Notes: a model not told the origin generated them from the sequence alone. Counted from the first letter of the stretch, positions 45,020-57,318 are shown. The stretch: 64,000 nucleotides of DNA from Arthonia radiata (GCA_002989075.1 PSQN01000016.1:2310336-2374335), one strand, 5' to 3'. A program made the numbers and translations.

Positions 45020-46474
45020 TTATACATTTAGATCTGAGCTTGTAGCTTTCGAGATCTGCTCCTCATATTTCGCGATGGCTGGCTCGACAGCGACTTTGCA
45101 GAACTTCTCGACCTGCTGCGGCGCGCGCCCGATGAATGTGCTTGGATCCAATAGCGTATCCATCTCCGGTAGTATCGGCTCGAAGAACCTATTGCTCTTT
45201 ATCCTCTCGATCAGGTCGTTGGGCTTACCTTCCTTCTTCACCACATCGCTCGCTTGATGACTTAAGACCTTGATCTGCTCATGTGCCTCTTGTCTACTCT
45301 CACCCTTGGCAGCTAGCGCCGCGATTATGTTCTCAGTCGCCATGAACGGCAGCTCTTCGTCTATCCTCCGCTGAATTACTTTCGGGTACACGACCAGCCC
45401 ACTGCTGATATTATCAAGCAGCTTCAAGCAAGCATCAGCAAGCAAAAAAGACTCTGGTATCGCACTCCGCCTGATCGCGCTGTCGTCTAACGTCCGCTCA
45501 AATAGCTGCGCGGCGTAAGTATCAATAGCATCCTTCGGCTTGTTCGCCAGCTGCCTTCCAAGCGCGCACAGCCGCTCGCTGCGCATAGGATTCCGCTTGT
45601 ACGCCATCGCGCTACTGCCCGTCTGGTCCTTCTCGAACGGCTCCTCGATCTCCTTGTTCGCGGCCAGGTGTCTGATGTCGGCTCCAAACTTCTGCACCGT
45701 CGCGCCGAACGAGCCCAGCGCTTGCAGGACGTCCACGTCGATCTTGCGGTCGTACGTCTGCGACGTCACGAGCGCGGCGGACTTGAAGCCGGCTTTCTCC
45801 GTCACCAGCTCGTCGAGACGCTCGACCTTGCTATGATCGCCTTTGAAGAGCGCGAGATACGATGCCTGCGTGCCCGTCGTGCCTTTGCAGCCACGGAACT
45901 CCTCGAGAAGGTCGGCGAGCGCGCGTTCCCAGCTCCGGAGGTCGCGGAGGAGCGAGTGGATGCTGAGAGATGCGCGCTTGCCGACTGTTGTCAACTGCGC
46001 GGGTTGCAGATGGGTGTAGCCCAATGTCGCGAGATCCTTGTATTCGAGCGCAAACCTCGAGAGTTTCTTGATGCACGCGGCCAGCTTTGGGAGCAGGACG
46101 CGCAGACCGTCGCGCATGAAGATCTGGTCGGCGTTGTCGGTCACAAAGCACGAGGTCGCGCCGAGGTGGATGATGCCTGCTGCGGCTGGCGCGACCTGGC
46201 CGTAAGTATGCACCTGTGCCATGACATCGTGACGCACGCGCTTTTCTTCTTCAGCCGCGGTTTTGAATTCGTCGTCGGTTGCGTGGGCGTGATCATGCAG
46301 CTGTTGGACCGCTTCTTGACTGACATTTAGTCCCAGCTCTGCCTCGGCTTCTGCTAGCCATATCCAGAGTTGGCGCCAAGTGTTGATGCGGTTGCGGGAA
46401 GAGAAGAGATGTGTGATTTCTGGGCTTGCGTAGCGTTTGTTTAGAGGTGTTTGATATTCATCGAGGGCAGACAT
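45020..46474 (-). CDS. ADE13: Adenylosuccinate lyase
   Basis: Acts twice in purine synthesis: cleaves SAICAR to AICAR and adenylosuccinate to AMP, releasing fumarate. Single exon, 484 residues, close to yeast Ade13 (482). It opens with the expected [17 protein letters not shown]. The superfamily signature loop is [17 protein letters not shown] near residue 290. Other conserved blocks include [14 protein letters not shown] and [16 protein letters not shown] (around residues 105 and 155, holding the catalytic His), and [15 protein letters not shown]. It shares an 801-bp divergent promoter region with PSY2. Cytosolic housekeeping gene; no oddities. Confidence 0.97.
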   Translation of the reverse strand: MSALDEYQTPLNKRYASPEITHLFSSRNRINTWRQLWIWLAEAEAELGLNVSQEAVQQLHDHAHATDDEFKTAAEEEKRVRHDVMAQVHTYGQVAPAAAGIIHLGATSCFVTDNADQIFMRDGLRVLLPKLAACIKKLSRFALEYKDLATLGYTHLQPAQLTTVGKRASLSIHSLLRDLRSWERALADLLEEFRGCKGTTGTQASYLALFKGDHSKVERLDELVTEKAGFKSAALVTSQTYDRKIDVDVLQALGSFGATVQKFGADIRHLAANKEIEEPFEKDQTGSSAMAYKRNPMRSERLCALGRQLANKPKDAIDTYAAQLFERTLDDSAIRRSAIPESFLLADACLKLLDNISSGLVVYPKVIQRRIDEELPFMATENIIAALAAKGESRQEAHEQIKVLSHQASDVVKKEGKPNDLIERIKSNRFFEPILPEMDTLLDPSTFIGRAPQQVEKFCKVAVEPAIAKYEEQISKATSSDLNV

Positions 46475-47275
46475 GTTGCAGATTTCCGTGAATGTTCCTG
46501 CTGTATGCGTGTATCTCGGATATGAAATGCCCCCCTATCTTGATGGTATTCTTATTACCTAGAGATTCTCTACCAAAGTTGCGCCCGGAAAGGGATGTCC
46601 AATATGTTGAGATTATATACTTCGCTCTTACCGTACCAGCTCTTACTTGAGTAGGCTATCTAGATGCACCAAGCTGTGTTCATAGGATTGCGTGCCAGGA
46701 GGTCTTACTCTGTATCCAAGCCGCAGGCTCAATTCGTGACTGAGAGCAAAGGCGAGGACTTGACGAAAGCTCTTCGTGCATGAGACTGTTTCCTGAAGAG
46801 GCAGTTTTCCAGAATGCAATCTCAAACACTAGCGTACTGGGCATGGCGTCATGCGACCAAACCAGAAAGAGTCTAGCGTCAGGCAGGAAGAGTTCAGCCG
46901 GGACAGCTGCGGCGACAACCTTGTCTTCACTTCTCAAAATACTCACGCGCCCGACTCCACCATGACGCGACATCCCAACACTTCTCTCTAACCCATCTTT
47001 ACACTTCATCGCACACACAGCGAGGCGAGCACTGTCAACGCCTGTTGCGTGCACTTCTATAAATAGCCAACGGCTCAGCTCACGCGCCGAGATTCCCAAT
47101 CTTGCCGCACGCGCCTGACTCTCGCCACATCCTGCATCAGCCAACGCCCTCCGCATCCGCGTTCCGACCCGTGACTGATACACAACAGCGTTCGCGCTTG
47201 TCGCATTCATACACACGTCTGATCTCCACTCCGCATCCTTGTCATCGCATATTGTCCCGATGAGAGAGGCCGCCC
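46475..47275. other. Divergent intergenic region, 801 bp, ADE13 / PSY2
   Basis: Promoters of both genes. A frame at 46680..47375 on the minus strand overlaps the PSY2 start and has no recognisable motif. The only clear element is a TATA box nearer PSY2. Confidence 0.55.
47058..47065 (+). promoter_or_regulatory. TATA box candidate for PSY2
   Basis: TATAAATA, 211 bp before the PSY2 ATG and the best TATA match noticed in the window. Confidence 0.45.
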
Positions 47276-50101
47276 ATGGCCCTTTCCGCGCCTCCGACGG
47301 AGCGGAAGCGCGTGAAAGTATATGAGCTGCGCGAGAACGACTGGTTTGATCGGGGCACTGGATTCTGTAACACACAATGCATCCTCGACAAAGGCCGTAT
47401 ATTCGTCGAGTCGGAAGAAGACCCCGATCGCATCCTCCTCGAATCTAAGATCAAGAAGGAGGACTCATATCAGAAACAGCAAGATACATTGATAGTCTGG
47501 ACTGACAACAATGGCGTCGACATGGCACTCTCGTTTCAGGAAGCCGAGGGGTGTGGCCTCGTCTGCGACGCGATCGGTGCTGTTCAACAGCGACCTCTCG
47601 ACGACGCCGAAGACATGCCACCAAGTCCGCTGAGCCTACCCACGCCCTCAATAGGCAATCTTGCGCAGATCGAGGATGTCATGCGACGCGCAAACCAGAC
47701 ACAGATGGGACGCGACAGCATGTCAAAGATGATCGTCAACGACGATTATCTCCAGCGGCTTACGCCTTTGGTGACTGAAGCCGAAGATCTGGAAAGTCTT
47801 TCCGATCTTCATAGGCTTTGCAGTATCATGAAAACTCTCATCCTCTTCAACGATACTCAGATCATCGAGTACGTTGTGAAAGACGACATCATCATTGGGG
47901 TCGTGGGTGCTTTAGAATGTGAGCAATACTTCCTTTACTTGAACGTGCATACAGTTGGCTGACAAATTCTAGACGACCCTGACTTCCCTCACCACAAGGC
48001 AAATCATCGACAATATCTTTCAGACCAGACGAAGTTCAAGGAGGTTGTGCCCATCGAAGATCAGGACATAAAGAGGAAGATCCATTTCACGTACCGGCTA
48101 CAATACTTGAAGGATGTCGTCCTGGCTAGAATCCTCGATGACCCCACGTTCGGTGTACTGAACTCCCTCATTTTCTTCCATCAAGTCGACATTGTACAGC
48201 ATATCCAAAACAACATCCCATACCTTCACAAGATATTCGGCCTGATAAACGATCCTAAAGCGAAAGCACAGGATCGCAAAGATGCTGTCCTTCTCATTCA
48301 ACAATCATGTGCGATCGCAAAGAACCTCCAAGGACCTGCCAGAGCCTCGCTGTACGAGAATTTAATCAACGAGGGTCTATTCTCCACTATCACATTTGCC
48401 GTACAACACAGAGACGCGACTGTGCGTGTAGCGGGGACCGACATTCTTGTGGCTCTGATTGACCATAGCGCTGTCATGACGCGCGGGCATGTCATCAAGT
48501 CCATCAGTGAAGGCACGAAGCCGATGACCGAAACTCTCATTGATTTGTTGCTCGTAGAGACAGATTTAGGAGTCAAGGCTCAGATCGCTGATGCTCTGAA
48601 GGTGCTTCTCGACCCAAACGCTAATGGCCCGGGTGACGAGCGGCCAATGGGTCCTGAGCATACCTTTATGAAGCTCAGAAGCAGCCCAGCTACCCACGCT
48701 CAGAGCGATAATTTCCTGCATCACTTTTACGAAAACTCAGCGAATAAGCTTTTCAAGCCTCTTAAAGAGCTCGAGAACCGAGGCGACATTTCTAAACTAA
48801 CGTTTCAGGAATCAACCACATATGTACATCTAATCGAAATTCTCAGCTTCTTCATGCGCCAACATGGCGCGCGCGGCCGACTCTACATCCTCGAACAAAA
48901 TTTCCATCAGCGCGTTGTGCAGCTTCTGGAGCATTGCAACGAAAAGCACCTCAAGATACACGCAATCAAATATTTCCGCACGGTCGTCACTATCGGCGAC
49001 GAGTTCCACCTTCGGCAACTGGTCACCTCGAACATTTTCAAGCCCATCCTTGAAATCATTGCATCCACCATGCCCCGGGATAACCTACTAAACTCGGTCT
49101 CTCTTGAGCTGTTTGAGTTCATAAGACGCGAAAACAATGAACTTCTGATCAAACACCTCGCCCAAGATCTGGTAGAGATCGTCTCGTCAATAACAATAAC
49201 CGGCGTCTTCAAGGGCATCCTTCTGCGCTACGAACAGCGCATGAATCCACCGCCCGAAGGCGTCCACGGTGACGCCGCAGCAGAATCTAGTTTTATGACT
49301 AGCGATGTCGAGACGCCTAATACCCGCCACATCACCGTCAACGGTGGCGGCGCACGATGGCAAGGCCTCCGCGAGACCGACCCTGACGAAGAAGCTTACT
49401 TCAACAACATAAGCGATGACGAAGACGAAGAGGACGAACTCGCCGCTGACCACCCCATGCCCACCACCCCCGACGCCAGCCCAAGCGGCCTTTCGCGTGG
49501 CGGCCTATCACGGCACGTCAACGGTCTGGGCGCAAGTCCGCTGGCTAAACCGCTCGTCGACTACGACGACGATGACGCAGACGATGCACTCATATCATCG
49601 CAAAAGGACGAAGCGCTAGACTCAGACGCCCAATCCTCGCCCCTCTCAAACGCTGGCCTCACATCCTCCGACGCCTCAAGACCCTCCTCCGCCACCTCTC
49701 CCATCTCGGCCGACCAATCAGCCCCGGCCTCTGCACCGCAGTCACGACCACCTTCCTCCAAGCGCATGCGCGAAGACGACGACGAAGATGATGAGCTCAC
49801 CAAGCTAAGCCAAGGCATCAAGCGTCGGACGTCTGCGCAGAATCTACGGGCAGTGAAGGAGAACTCAAAGATACCTTTGGAGTCGGAAGCCAAGAGATCG
49901 GCGTCTGCAGACGAGGAAAAGGACGAACTCAAACACGTGGACGAGATGGAGACGGATGAAAAATCAACTACCACGAAGCCCGCGACGCCGCTTAGACAGA
50001 GCGCGAGGCGGAAGGAGAGGGATAGTTTAAATGGTAAGGGCGCTGCGGAGCCGGGACGGAAGAAGGGGTTCTCGATTAGCTTGAAGGGGAAGGATGGCTG
50101 A
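47276..50101 (+). CDS. PSY2: Protein phosphatase 4 regulatory subunit 3 (Psy2/SMEK)
   Basis: Targeting subunit of PP4 phosphatase; acts in DNA-damage checkpoint recovery. Exons 47276..47918 and 47973..50101 (intron 47919..47972, 54 nt, donor GTGAGC, branch CTGAC, acceptor CTAG) give 923 residues. The N-terminal EVH1/PH-like domain covers about residues 8-110 (RVKVYELRENDWFDRGTGFC, IVWTDNNGVDMALSFQEAEG). The SMK-1 helical repeat region follows (TYRLQYLKDVVLARILDDPT, LNSLIFFHQVDIVQHIQ), running to about residue 640. The rest is an acidic Ser/Asp-rich tail that ends basic (GRKKGFSISLKGKDG), as in other fungal members. The splice falls at a conserved tyrosine in GALEYDPDFPHHKANHR. Confidence 0.94.
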
Positions 50102-50364
50102 ACCATGCTGCATCTGCAACAAGAAGATCGAAGAAAAGGAGCATCACTTGGCGTCACGAACGAGGATAAAGAGCAGGCCACCAAAGCCGCTATGACTGTA
50201 TGTTTGGGTCACGCCATGGTGGCGTGGGCAGAATATGGACTGGGAGTGCACGCTGTATGCCGCATACTGCTCATGAAAATGAGTGGGAAGTGTACATTGT
50301 ACAAGTATAGATGACGTGCATAGTCTTAGCAATGATGCATATGCTAGAAAATATTGAGTCCTAC
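50102..50364. other. PSY2 3' flank
   Basis: Unremarkable sequence between the PSY2 stop and the palindromic array; likely 3' UTR and terminator. Confidence 0.5.
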
Positions 50365-51065
50365 GAAATGTCCTACCATATCGTCCCTTGGGACACTTTA
50401 CGTTCGGCGAGCGCCTATAAAATCTCCTACGGGAAGACCGGTAGCACACTTTACTTGTAATCAGTTCTCTACAAAATGTCCGACCGTTTGTCCCGTAGGA
50501 CACTTTACTTTCGAAGTGTTGGAACGAAATGTCCCACGAGATTTCCCGTAGGACACTTTGCTATCGTCAAGTGCTTTTGAAGTGTCCTACTGATTTTCCC
50601 GTAGAACACTATGCTCTCGATTCGTGCCAACGAAGTGCCGTATCGACTGTCGCGCAGGGCACTTTGCTTTCAACAGAGAGTTCTGCAAGAAGTCTCACCA
50701 AATTTCCCGTAGGACGCTTTGCTTTCGAAAAATGTTTGCGAAATGCCCCACGAAATTCCCGCAGGACACCTTGCTATCGATAAGTTGTTTTAAAATGTCC
50801 TACCATGTATCCCGTAGGACACTCTGTTTTGTCTGCCTACCTCAAATGTCCTACGAAGCTTCCCATAGAACATTTTGCGTCCGGTGATGCCTAAAGAGAG
50901 TGTCTTGCGAGATTCTCATTATTTTCAAAGCGTCCAAACGGGAAGCTTCTCCACCGCAAAGTGCCCTACGACGACCTTGTCGGCTACAAAGTATCCCTAC
51001 GGGAAGCTTGGGCAAGCACGTAGTAGAACATCTTGTACGCTCATAGGACATCCCGCGAGACAATT
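50365..51065. repeat. Decayed tandem array of ~53-bp palindromic units
   Basis: Ten recognisable units to about 50890, then degraded remnants to about 51065. The shared core is TGTCCTAC, a 9-10 nt loop, then CCCGTAGGACA followed by CTTTGC. The two 8-bp arms are inverted repeats. The right arm recurs at 50388, 50441, 50495, 50548, 50601, 50654, 50709, 50761, 50814 and 50865, a step of 51-55 bp. Because the step is not a multiple of three and shifts, the array is not coding even though short frames run through it. One unit (about 50637-50661) has a paired change in both arms (TGCC with GGCA) that keeps pairing. Not CRISPR: no unique spacers and a eukaryotic context. Confidence 0.85.
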
Positions 51066-51223
51066 CGAAGCTGACCTCGGCAACAGTGTGAGCTATATCC
51101 CGTCTCGGGAAGATCTCTTCGAAAAGGAATCGTGCTCTGAAGGTATTTCCATTAACGAAGTGGCCATAAAGAGAAATGGCCGGCAGAGATTCAGAGCAGA
51201 CTTGTATGCTCCCAATGCTTCTG

Positions 51224-54200
51224 CTAAGCTTTCGCAGTTCTGGTGACGAAGAACAAGCCCCCACCGCTGCCGGTGATGTTCGCGATCCTCTCGGTGAGAT
51301 TCAGTCGCTGTGTTTTCCACGACCCGTCACTTTCTACCTCTACGGTCAGTATGCCGTCTTGAGAGACCTTGGGATCGCGAGCCGCCTGCTAGAAACAAGA
51401 TGTCAGCACAGCCCTTTCTGAAGTTTGTTCCAGTCTCAAACAAGGGATAGCGAGAAAATGCCGGCGCGCTAGCTGCCTGACGATGGGTTTGAGGCAGCAG
51501 AAGGGGATGTGTGGATGCTCGAAGGCTTACCGTGAGTGCTTTGCCTTTCACGTTCGCGTCGCGCCAGCAGAGCTTTCCGTCCGAGACTGCGGTGCAATCG
51601 CCGAGAGGCAGAGATGAGTCGCGCTGCGGGTTATTGCGATCGTCTGTCTAGAGCGCTACGTATCAGCAGAATGCGTTTTGAGAGAGTACACGAGCGAATG
51701 AGTTTTGCTTTCAGAATGAGCGTATTCGGGCAGCGCCCCCATCTGGAGGTTTGAAAGGCTCCCAATAAACAACAGGAGAAATAGTGTGGAGGCTGTAGAC
51801 TTGCCTTGCAGACCGCGTGCAAAAGGAACCTTGAGTCGACAGTCAGGTCGCTGGAAGAATAGGCAAAGTCTCCGCGTGGGAAATCATTAAGGTCCTGCGG
51901 GGATGTTAGCGTGTGGTTGCTCTGGAGTGTAGTTTGAAATGCAAGGAAGGAGCAATGGGTATATACTTACTTTGCGTGCGAGAATCGTCTTTACAACGGC
52001 CAGCTTGCCGGCTCGCAGCGCCATTTCGAGAGGCGTGGGCATGTAGTCGATGGGTCTGTGAATGGACCATCCACCGGTATCTTTGCCCACCGGCATATTG
52101 ACATCGGCTCCATGGTTTAGAAGAAGAATCACGAGATCTTCGCGTTTGGCGCCGATAGCTATCCAAAGAGGTGTTGCACTGTATTCAGATCATCAAGATG
52201 AGCCTGAGCGAAAGTCGCTGATAATTTTATTGCTACGCATCGACGCTTTTACCACTCTGCGACACAAACCGGAAGTATTGGCCCACAAAAATCACTCACC
52301 TCATATCGCTGCGGCTATTGACATCTGTGACACGCCTTTTCAAGAGAAGTTCGACGACGCTTGCATGCCCTGTGCTTGCGATAGTCAGTACGCGAACCCA
52401 TCTGTTGAATGCTTTCTGAGAGGAGCATTAAGGAGCGACGCTGTGTCAATGTGCTCGAGTGGACGTACCGCGGTGGGTGGCGCCATGTAAAACAATATCG
52501 CGAAGCTCATCGATGCGGTGGATGCTTGCATCCTGCTTGAGGAGGAAATCCACCGTGTCTGCGTTGCCACTGCTTGCAGCAGCCATGAGCGGGAGATGCC
52601 CACGCTGTGCGTCCGCATTGATAGTCCAGAGCCCCCAAGAGACGATCAGCTTTAGAACGTTCGCACTTCCGTAATCACAGGCTAGGAAGAAGGCTGAAGA
52701 GCCTGGGCTTGGAGGGTAAAGCTGTAACTTAAAGCCTTCCGCATCTGCGTCTTTCCACGTTTGTAGATGCTCTGCAAGGTCGTAGATGCATATCGCAAAT
52801 AGCGCACCAGAGGGTGACCAAATGTAGCTGCCTCGCTGTCTTAGCTCAGGGAAGTTGTGGTGGCCGAAGTAACGCTCAAGCCATTTGCGGCTCGTGTTGT
52901 TGCTGAACTGTGCGAATGAAGCACTTCCAGGTGCCAGAAAATCGGATAGCAGCTCAGCGACATCAGGTTGCTTTCTCGCATGGCCACTCGCTCTGGCGTG
53001 GTTGCCCCAGAAAGCCTCTGCGTAGTCCACCGCTTCCTCATCGAAGTCTCCTGACTCGATGAGAATCTTCAGACATGCTGTCGTTGCTATTGCTTCGTTG
53101 CGCTCAGCACTGAAGTCTTCAGGGTAACGGGATTGCAAAAATTCCCCGACTGAAAGATGCGCAAACGTCAAGACCATGGTAGTAGTATCAAGCTCAAGCA
53201 AGTTGAATGTAAACCCCAGAGCCTCCTCAAGCTCCACAGTCTTATCTACTGATGCGCCAAGAAGACTTGTCAAGGCTTTGGCGCTGATTCGCTTCTTGAG
53301 CGCCAAGAGCAGATGGAACATGTTTTTGACAATTGGTCGATCGACTTCGTCAATCTCTGACAACCCACTTTCGTAGATTTGCTCGTAGATGCCGCTCAGG
53401 CTCTCTGGCAGCGATCTAGTAGGGGTATTTCAGAATCAATTTTCTTGCACAGCCATTGATGGAGAAAGATCCGAAAGCCCCAAATGACTTACCCTAATCT
53501 CTCGCGGATCTTTGGCACAGTCCATCTCTTTTTCGTATCGGATAGGTATTGGAGTTGAGCATCAGCCCAGCGGAACCTGTGTGTATCGTTAGCGCAGAGA
53601 TCCGCTTGTACTGAAGCGCGACATACATGCCACCGGCCTCATTTGTAAGCCGATCTTTGATCTCTCGCTTTAGGTCCTCTGAAATTGGAGCGCCGGGCAA
53701 GAGCGTGCCTAATCAGAATTGAGTCAGTGGCACATTCATTGATGGAAGACACAGCAAGAGCTCGGTATTGATAGAGAATGCGGTAAAGCATTCAGAACAA
53801 GGTCTTATACAGACTTCAAATATTGCCACATACCTTTTTGCTTTCGAGGGTGGGCTGTTCCTTCCACCTTTTCGTTCACTTTGGTGTTCACAAAATGCCG
53901 GACATCAGCAGAGTTCTCGGTATCCTTGACTTCAACATTGGGATGTTCTTGCAGCCAATACCCCAACGCTGGATCATTGCGGCTAGTAGAAAAAACCTTG
54001 ACGGGAATGATTGCGTTTTCTAAAATCGTCTCGAGGCACTCAATGATTGATCGTTGCGAGTCGCTGTCACATTCGTCCAGTGCATCGATATAGATATGTG
54101 TGACTTCATATCGATCATTGAGCACTTGGGTGAGGAGGTCGACAGTTTCGTCTAGCTGAAGAGAGCCCGCTTGTAATATCTGCTGGTAGCGATCGCGAAC

Positions 54201-55848
54201 CATACTGAGCGAACTACTTTCTGCTGTGGATGTGCAGAATTGGCGAAGGAGGCTTCGAAAAACGGCAGGCGCACGGCTAAGTTCAGGCTCAGCAGGCGAC
54301 TTCTTGCAGTAGAAGAACAAGGGTGCGAGGCCAACATGTCTGCGCTCCTGCTCTAGTTCCTGCTGTACCAGTATTGAGCTGCAGTTCAATTAGAAAAGAC
54401 TCTGGAATGCGCATTTGACACATACAGAAGAGAACTTTTTCCAGACCCAGCCATTCCGCGTAGCCAGAACAGCTCAGATGCTCCAGTCCGTGCCCAGTCC
54501 ATGAAAGCATTGTTCTGGAGCAGCCACATCCCAGTATCCTTCATCACATTCTTCTGAACGCTCTGATGAGCTTGCAAGTATGGGATGGGGGAGATTTGGT
54601 TGGCAATATCCGAGTCCCGAAACTGCTGGAGGACGATCTGATTAGCCTTAACAACCTCTTCGATCCGCGCAATCGGCCGCGAGATTTCATCGAGTGCATC
54701 CATGAGCTCCTTATCCATGGACAGCACTTGCTGGGATGTATCCCAATTTAACTCCCTGTCCAACAACAAGGAACATTCCTGCGATTTGTTCCGTTGCGTC
54801 TCTATTCCAGTGACGCGCTCGGTCCATTCTTCGGACGAGAGGTCGAAGATGTCGCCGAACGCGCCACCAAGTTTCTCTGTAGCACCTCAGCATTGCGATT
54901 TCTTTTCTGACCCTTCCGGTGAGGCCGACTCACCTAATTTGCCTCGTCTGTGAAACATAATTGCTTCTGCCAAGAACACCAGACAGCGCCGATACAGCTC
55001 GGTGAGCTGAGAGCGAAGGTCTTTTGTCGCTTGCCCGGACTGTTTGCTGTACAATCGCTCGTGCGTCTTTGTCCACACTAAAAGTTCCGAAACTCTCTCA
55101 GTACCGCCCAGTATGACTCGATGCTTTTTCGCGGAATTGACGGGCGTCTGATAATGTTCGAAATTAGTGCCTGGGCATGGACTCCTGTGGACTACTGGAC
55201 CTCCAAAGAGTAGTATGACCACTGACCTGAAGAACCATCTTCACACCCATCCGTGCTAAGGCGGCATGGCCGGAAACGTCGTATTTTACTGCACCTTCCG
55301 TGACTTTGATGAAGCGCTCTACCCATACAGAAACCTTGTCGAAAATTTCGCGCACTGGCACGCTCTTGCCTTTCCATGGGATGGACAGCGTGTGCTGCTT
55401 GGCTTCATCCTGCCTCTTAGTGACGACTTGTTGTAGTTCAGCAAGATCCTCTGAGTTCGTATCGCCATATGCTGCGCGATATCTTTCCTCGAGACTCTTC
55501 CGCTACAAGTCAGCACAATGCATTCTGAGAGAGCTCTCAAAGCGAGCGTGTCTAGATAGCGCTTCCATTTGGACAATCGGAAGGCCCTTAAGAAACAATA
55601 GGAGACACATGGTGGTGGCTGTAGACTTACCTCAAAAGCATCCTTCCATAGCGTGCTGCTGTTGATATTAAGTTAGCTAGCCAGTGAACAAATTCTGTTT
55701 GGCTGAGCTGGTTTTGATAAGCCAATACGAAAGTAGCCCGCCTCAATTGTCTCTCGACTAGGATATAGCAAATCAGGTGATCGTAAAGCACCCGTACATC
55801 TGCTTGCTAGGCTTGGACTTACCCATCCGCATTCGAAGCCTTCTCCAT
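51224..55848 (-). CDS. NACHT-ankyrin STAND protein (NLR-like) with C-terminal cyanovirin-N homology (CVNH) domain
   Basis: NLR-like STAND NTPase; the C terminus reads as a sugar-binding CVNH lectin fold. Fourteen exons: 55823..55848, 55631..55658, 55220..55502, 54934..55170, 54426..54876, 53834..54378, 53627..53708, 53493..53576, 52469..53415, 52300..52369, 51971..52178, 51805..51894, 51531..51647, 51224..51388; 1110 residues, frame kept throughout. The N-terminal helical domain includes VSVWVERFIKV and RMGVKMVLQV. The P-loop GMAGSGKSSL is near 331 and Walker B IYIDALDEC near 438. GGMFRWADAQLQYL follows across the 53627/53576 junction, then winged-helix-like LTFAHLSVGEFLQSRYP. Ankyrin repeats span about 815-985 (LPLMAAASSGNADTVDFLL, TPLEMALRAGKLAVVK). 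The last three exons give CVNH motifs: FAYSSSDLTV, LHAVCK, LGDCTAVSDGKLCW, then DGSWKTQRLNLTERIANI. Weak points are donor GTCATA at 55219, a GC donor at 51804, a CAGCAG double acceptor at exon 2, and the start. Confidence 0.78.
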
Positions 55849-56847
55849 GTCACTTGACGACCTAAGTGTGCAGCGCTGTAAGTCAGCAATATACGCCTGT
55901 GACTTCATTTTCTTCAACTACGACAATGCCAGGTCAAGGTCTACAGCGCGTGGCGCGCTCCAAAAGGCGGCCCCGAGGGCTGCATATACGCCGTCTCATC
56001 CCTGCTGGAACTGAACCTTGAATGTTCAGTGCTCGCTAGTCATCACAGACGCTGGCATACGGAGGCGAGAACCAGCCCCGAGATTTACGCGGGTGCGCTG
56101 AGCGCATAACGTCAGCAGCACATGTTGAAAGCCCTGGGAAAGAGACGTGCAAGCGTGGCAGGGACTTGGGTAAGAACACGCTACGCCGCAAAGTTCATTA
56201 GCGGCACGTTAGCGTCCTTGGCATACGATAATCGCAGAACACTCACAGCAGCTGCAACCTCCACGCTGTGATATTGAAAATGCTGCATTTGGAATTTTGA
56301 GCGAAATTCGGGTTGGTGCGCATGCCTGGAAGGTGACAGAAATTTGATTACGTGGCCTGGCGCAAAATTACAGAATGTGAAATTCAGCGCTAGATTACGC
56401 GCTACTCAGAACGCAACGTGGCGCGTCAGCGACGCGTCTCATCCCAACTCACGGTGTCCCGTATCATGTCCAATTGTGGAGTACTGTGTGGCCGCCGATT
56501 AGGTTATATATTCAGCGCTGGTGAGATTGCAGCGTCCCTATCAAGCGAATGTCCGTCCCTTGTCCTGTGTACCAAACACCTCCGAAGTTTTAACGATGAT
56601 AGGTTCTCCGTCAGAGTTGATTCAGTATGTATTGGATTTCGTAGAGAGTAGAGCCTACATCTTATCCGATACATGCATCGGTGGACCAACGCCTTCAGCT
56701 TGACACGATTCAGCCTGACTGCTTGCTTCAACCACCTTTACCATGCCCTTCTCGATCTTCGCTACATCACAGCGACGAAACGCATAGTCAACCCAGCGGC
56801 TGCGAGCCAAATACAAACTTGACGCATGAAGAGCAGATGGCGTTCAA
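55849..56847. other. Intergenic, 1.0 kb
   Basis: Upstream of the NACHT-ankyrin gene and downstream of the small gene at 56848. Nothing recognised; open frames are short. Confidence 0.5.
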
Positions 56848-57318
56848 TCATCGCCCCGAGAGTATGAGCACTAGTCCTTGCTCTCTGCCTGCGGGCCCTT
56901 GTCGGTCTAATCTCAGAGTCGATCTGGCGTCGTTGCCGCTTCCTTTCCAGCAACGCCAGCTCGAGCTGTATCTAGCTGTTGTAGGTGGACTGTCGCTAAT
57001 CGAACACTTCGTATACCAGGTTTTGAGTTTCCTGAAGAACTCTTTGATTTGGAAGAAGACGTGATAACGTGCTTCCGCGACATCCGGACCCTCGAGGAGT
57101 GAAGTCATCACTACCACTAGGTCGCTCATGAACGTCTTGGACACAACCGCAACTGCTGTGAGGTCTCTGCAGCGCTCCTCAACCTCTGTGTAAGAGGGAC
57201 ACAAGTTGGAACTCAGTAATTGCTTGACAGGGATAGTGCAGACGTCGTCATCAACGCAACGCGCGATGATGGCCCGACAGACTTCTGGTGGTAGGTCGTT
57301 GAACTTGAGGGACGGCAT
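56848..57318 (-). CDS. Small hypothetical protein with F-box-like N terminus
   Basis: Tentative. From the ATG giving MPSLKFNDLPPEVCRAIIAR, 156 residues. The N terminus (LPPEVCRAIIARC) resembles the first helix of an F-box, but the rest of an F-box is not clear. The middle (DLTAVAVVSKTFMSDLVVVM) is protein-like. The last 55 residues look like out-of-frame or low-quality coding sequence (Ser/Arg-rich), so the true 3' end may be an unrecognised splice or the gene may be decayed. The frame continues upstream to 57504 but with weaker coding character. The neighbour at 57630 has a similar LPNELSQAIIK motif near its C terminus, hinting at a shared domain. Confidence 0.4.
   Translation of the reverse strand: MPSLKFNDLPPEVCRAIIARCVDDDVCTIPVKQLLSSNLCPSYTEVEERCRDLTAVAVVSKTFMSDLVVVMTSLLEGPDVAEARYHVFFQIKEFFRKLKTWYTKCSISDSPPTTARYSSSWRCWKGSGNDARSTLRLDRQGPAGREQGLVLILSGR

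Noticed and set aside
50354-50887. Possible repeat protein with a KCPT..FPVGHFAF pattern in frames through the palindromic array
   Set aside because: Repeat step is not a multiple of three and varies, so no single frame holds the pattern; starts and stops are arbitrary.
50365-51065. CRISPR-like array
   Set aside because: Units are diverged along their whole length with no unique spacers, and the context is a fungal chromosome.
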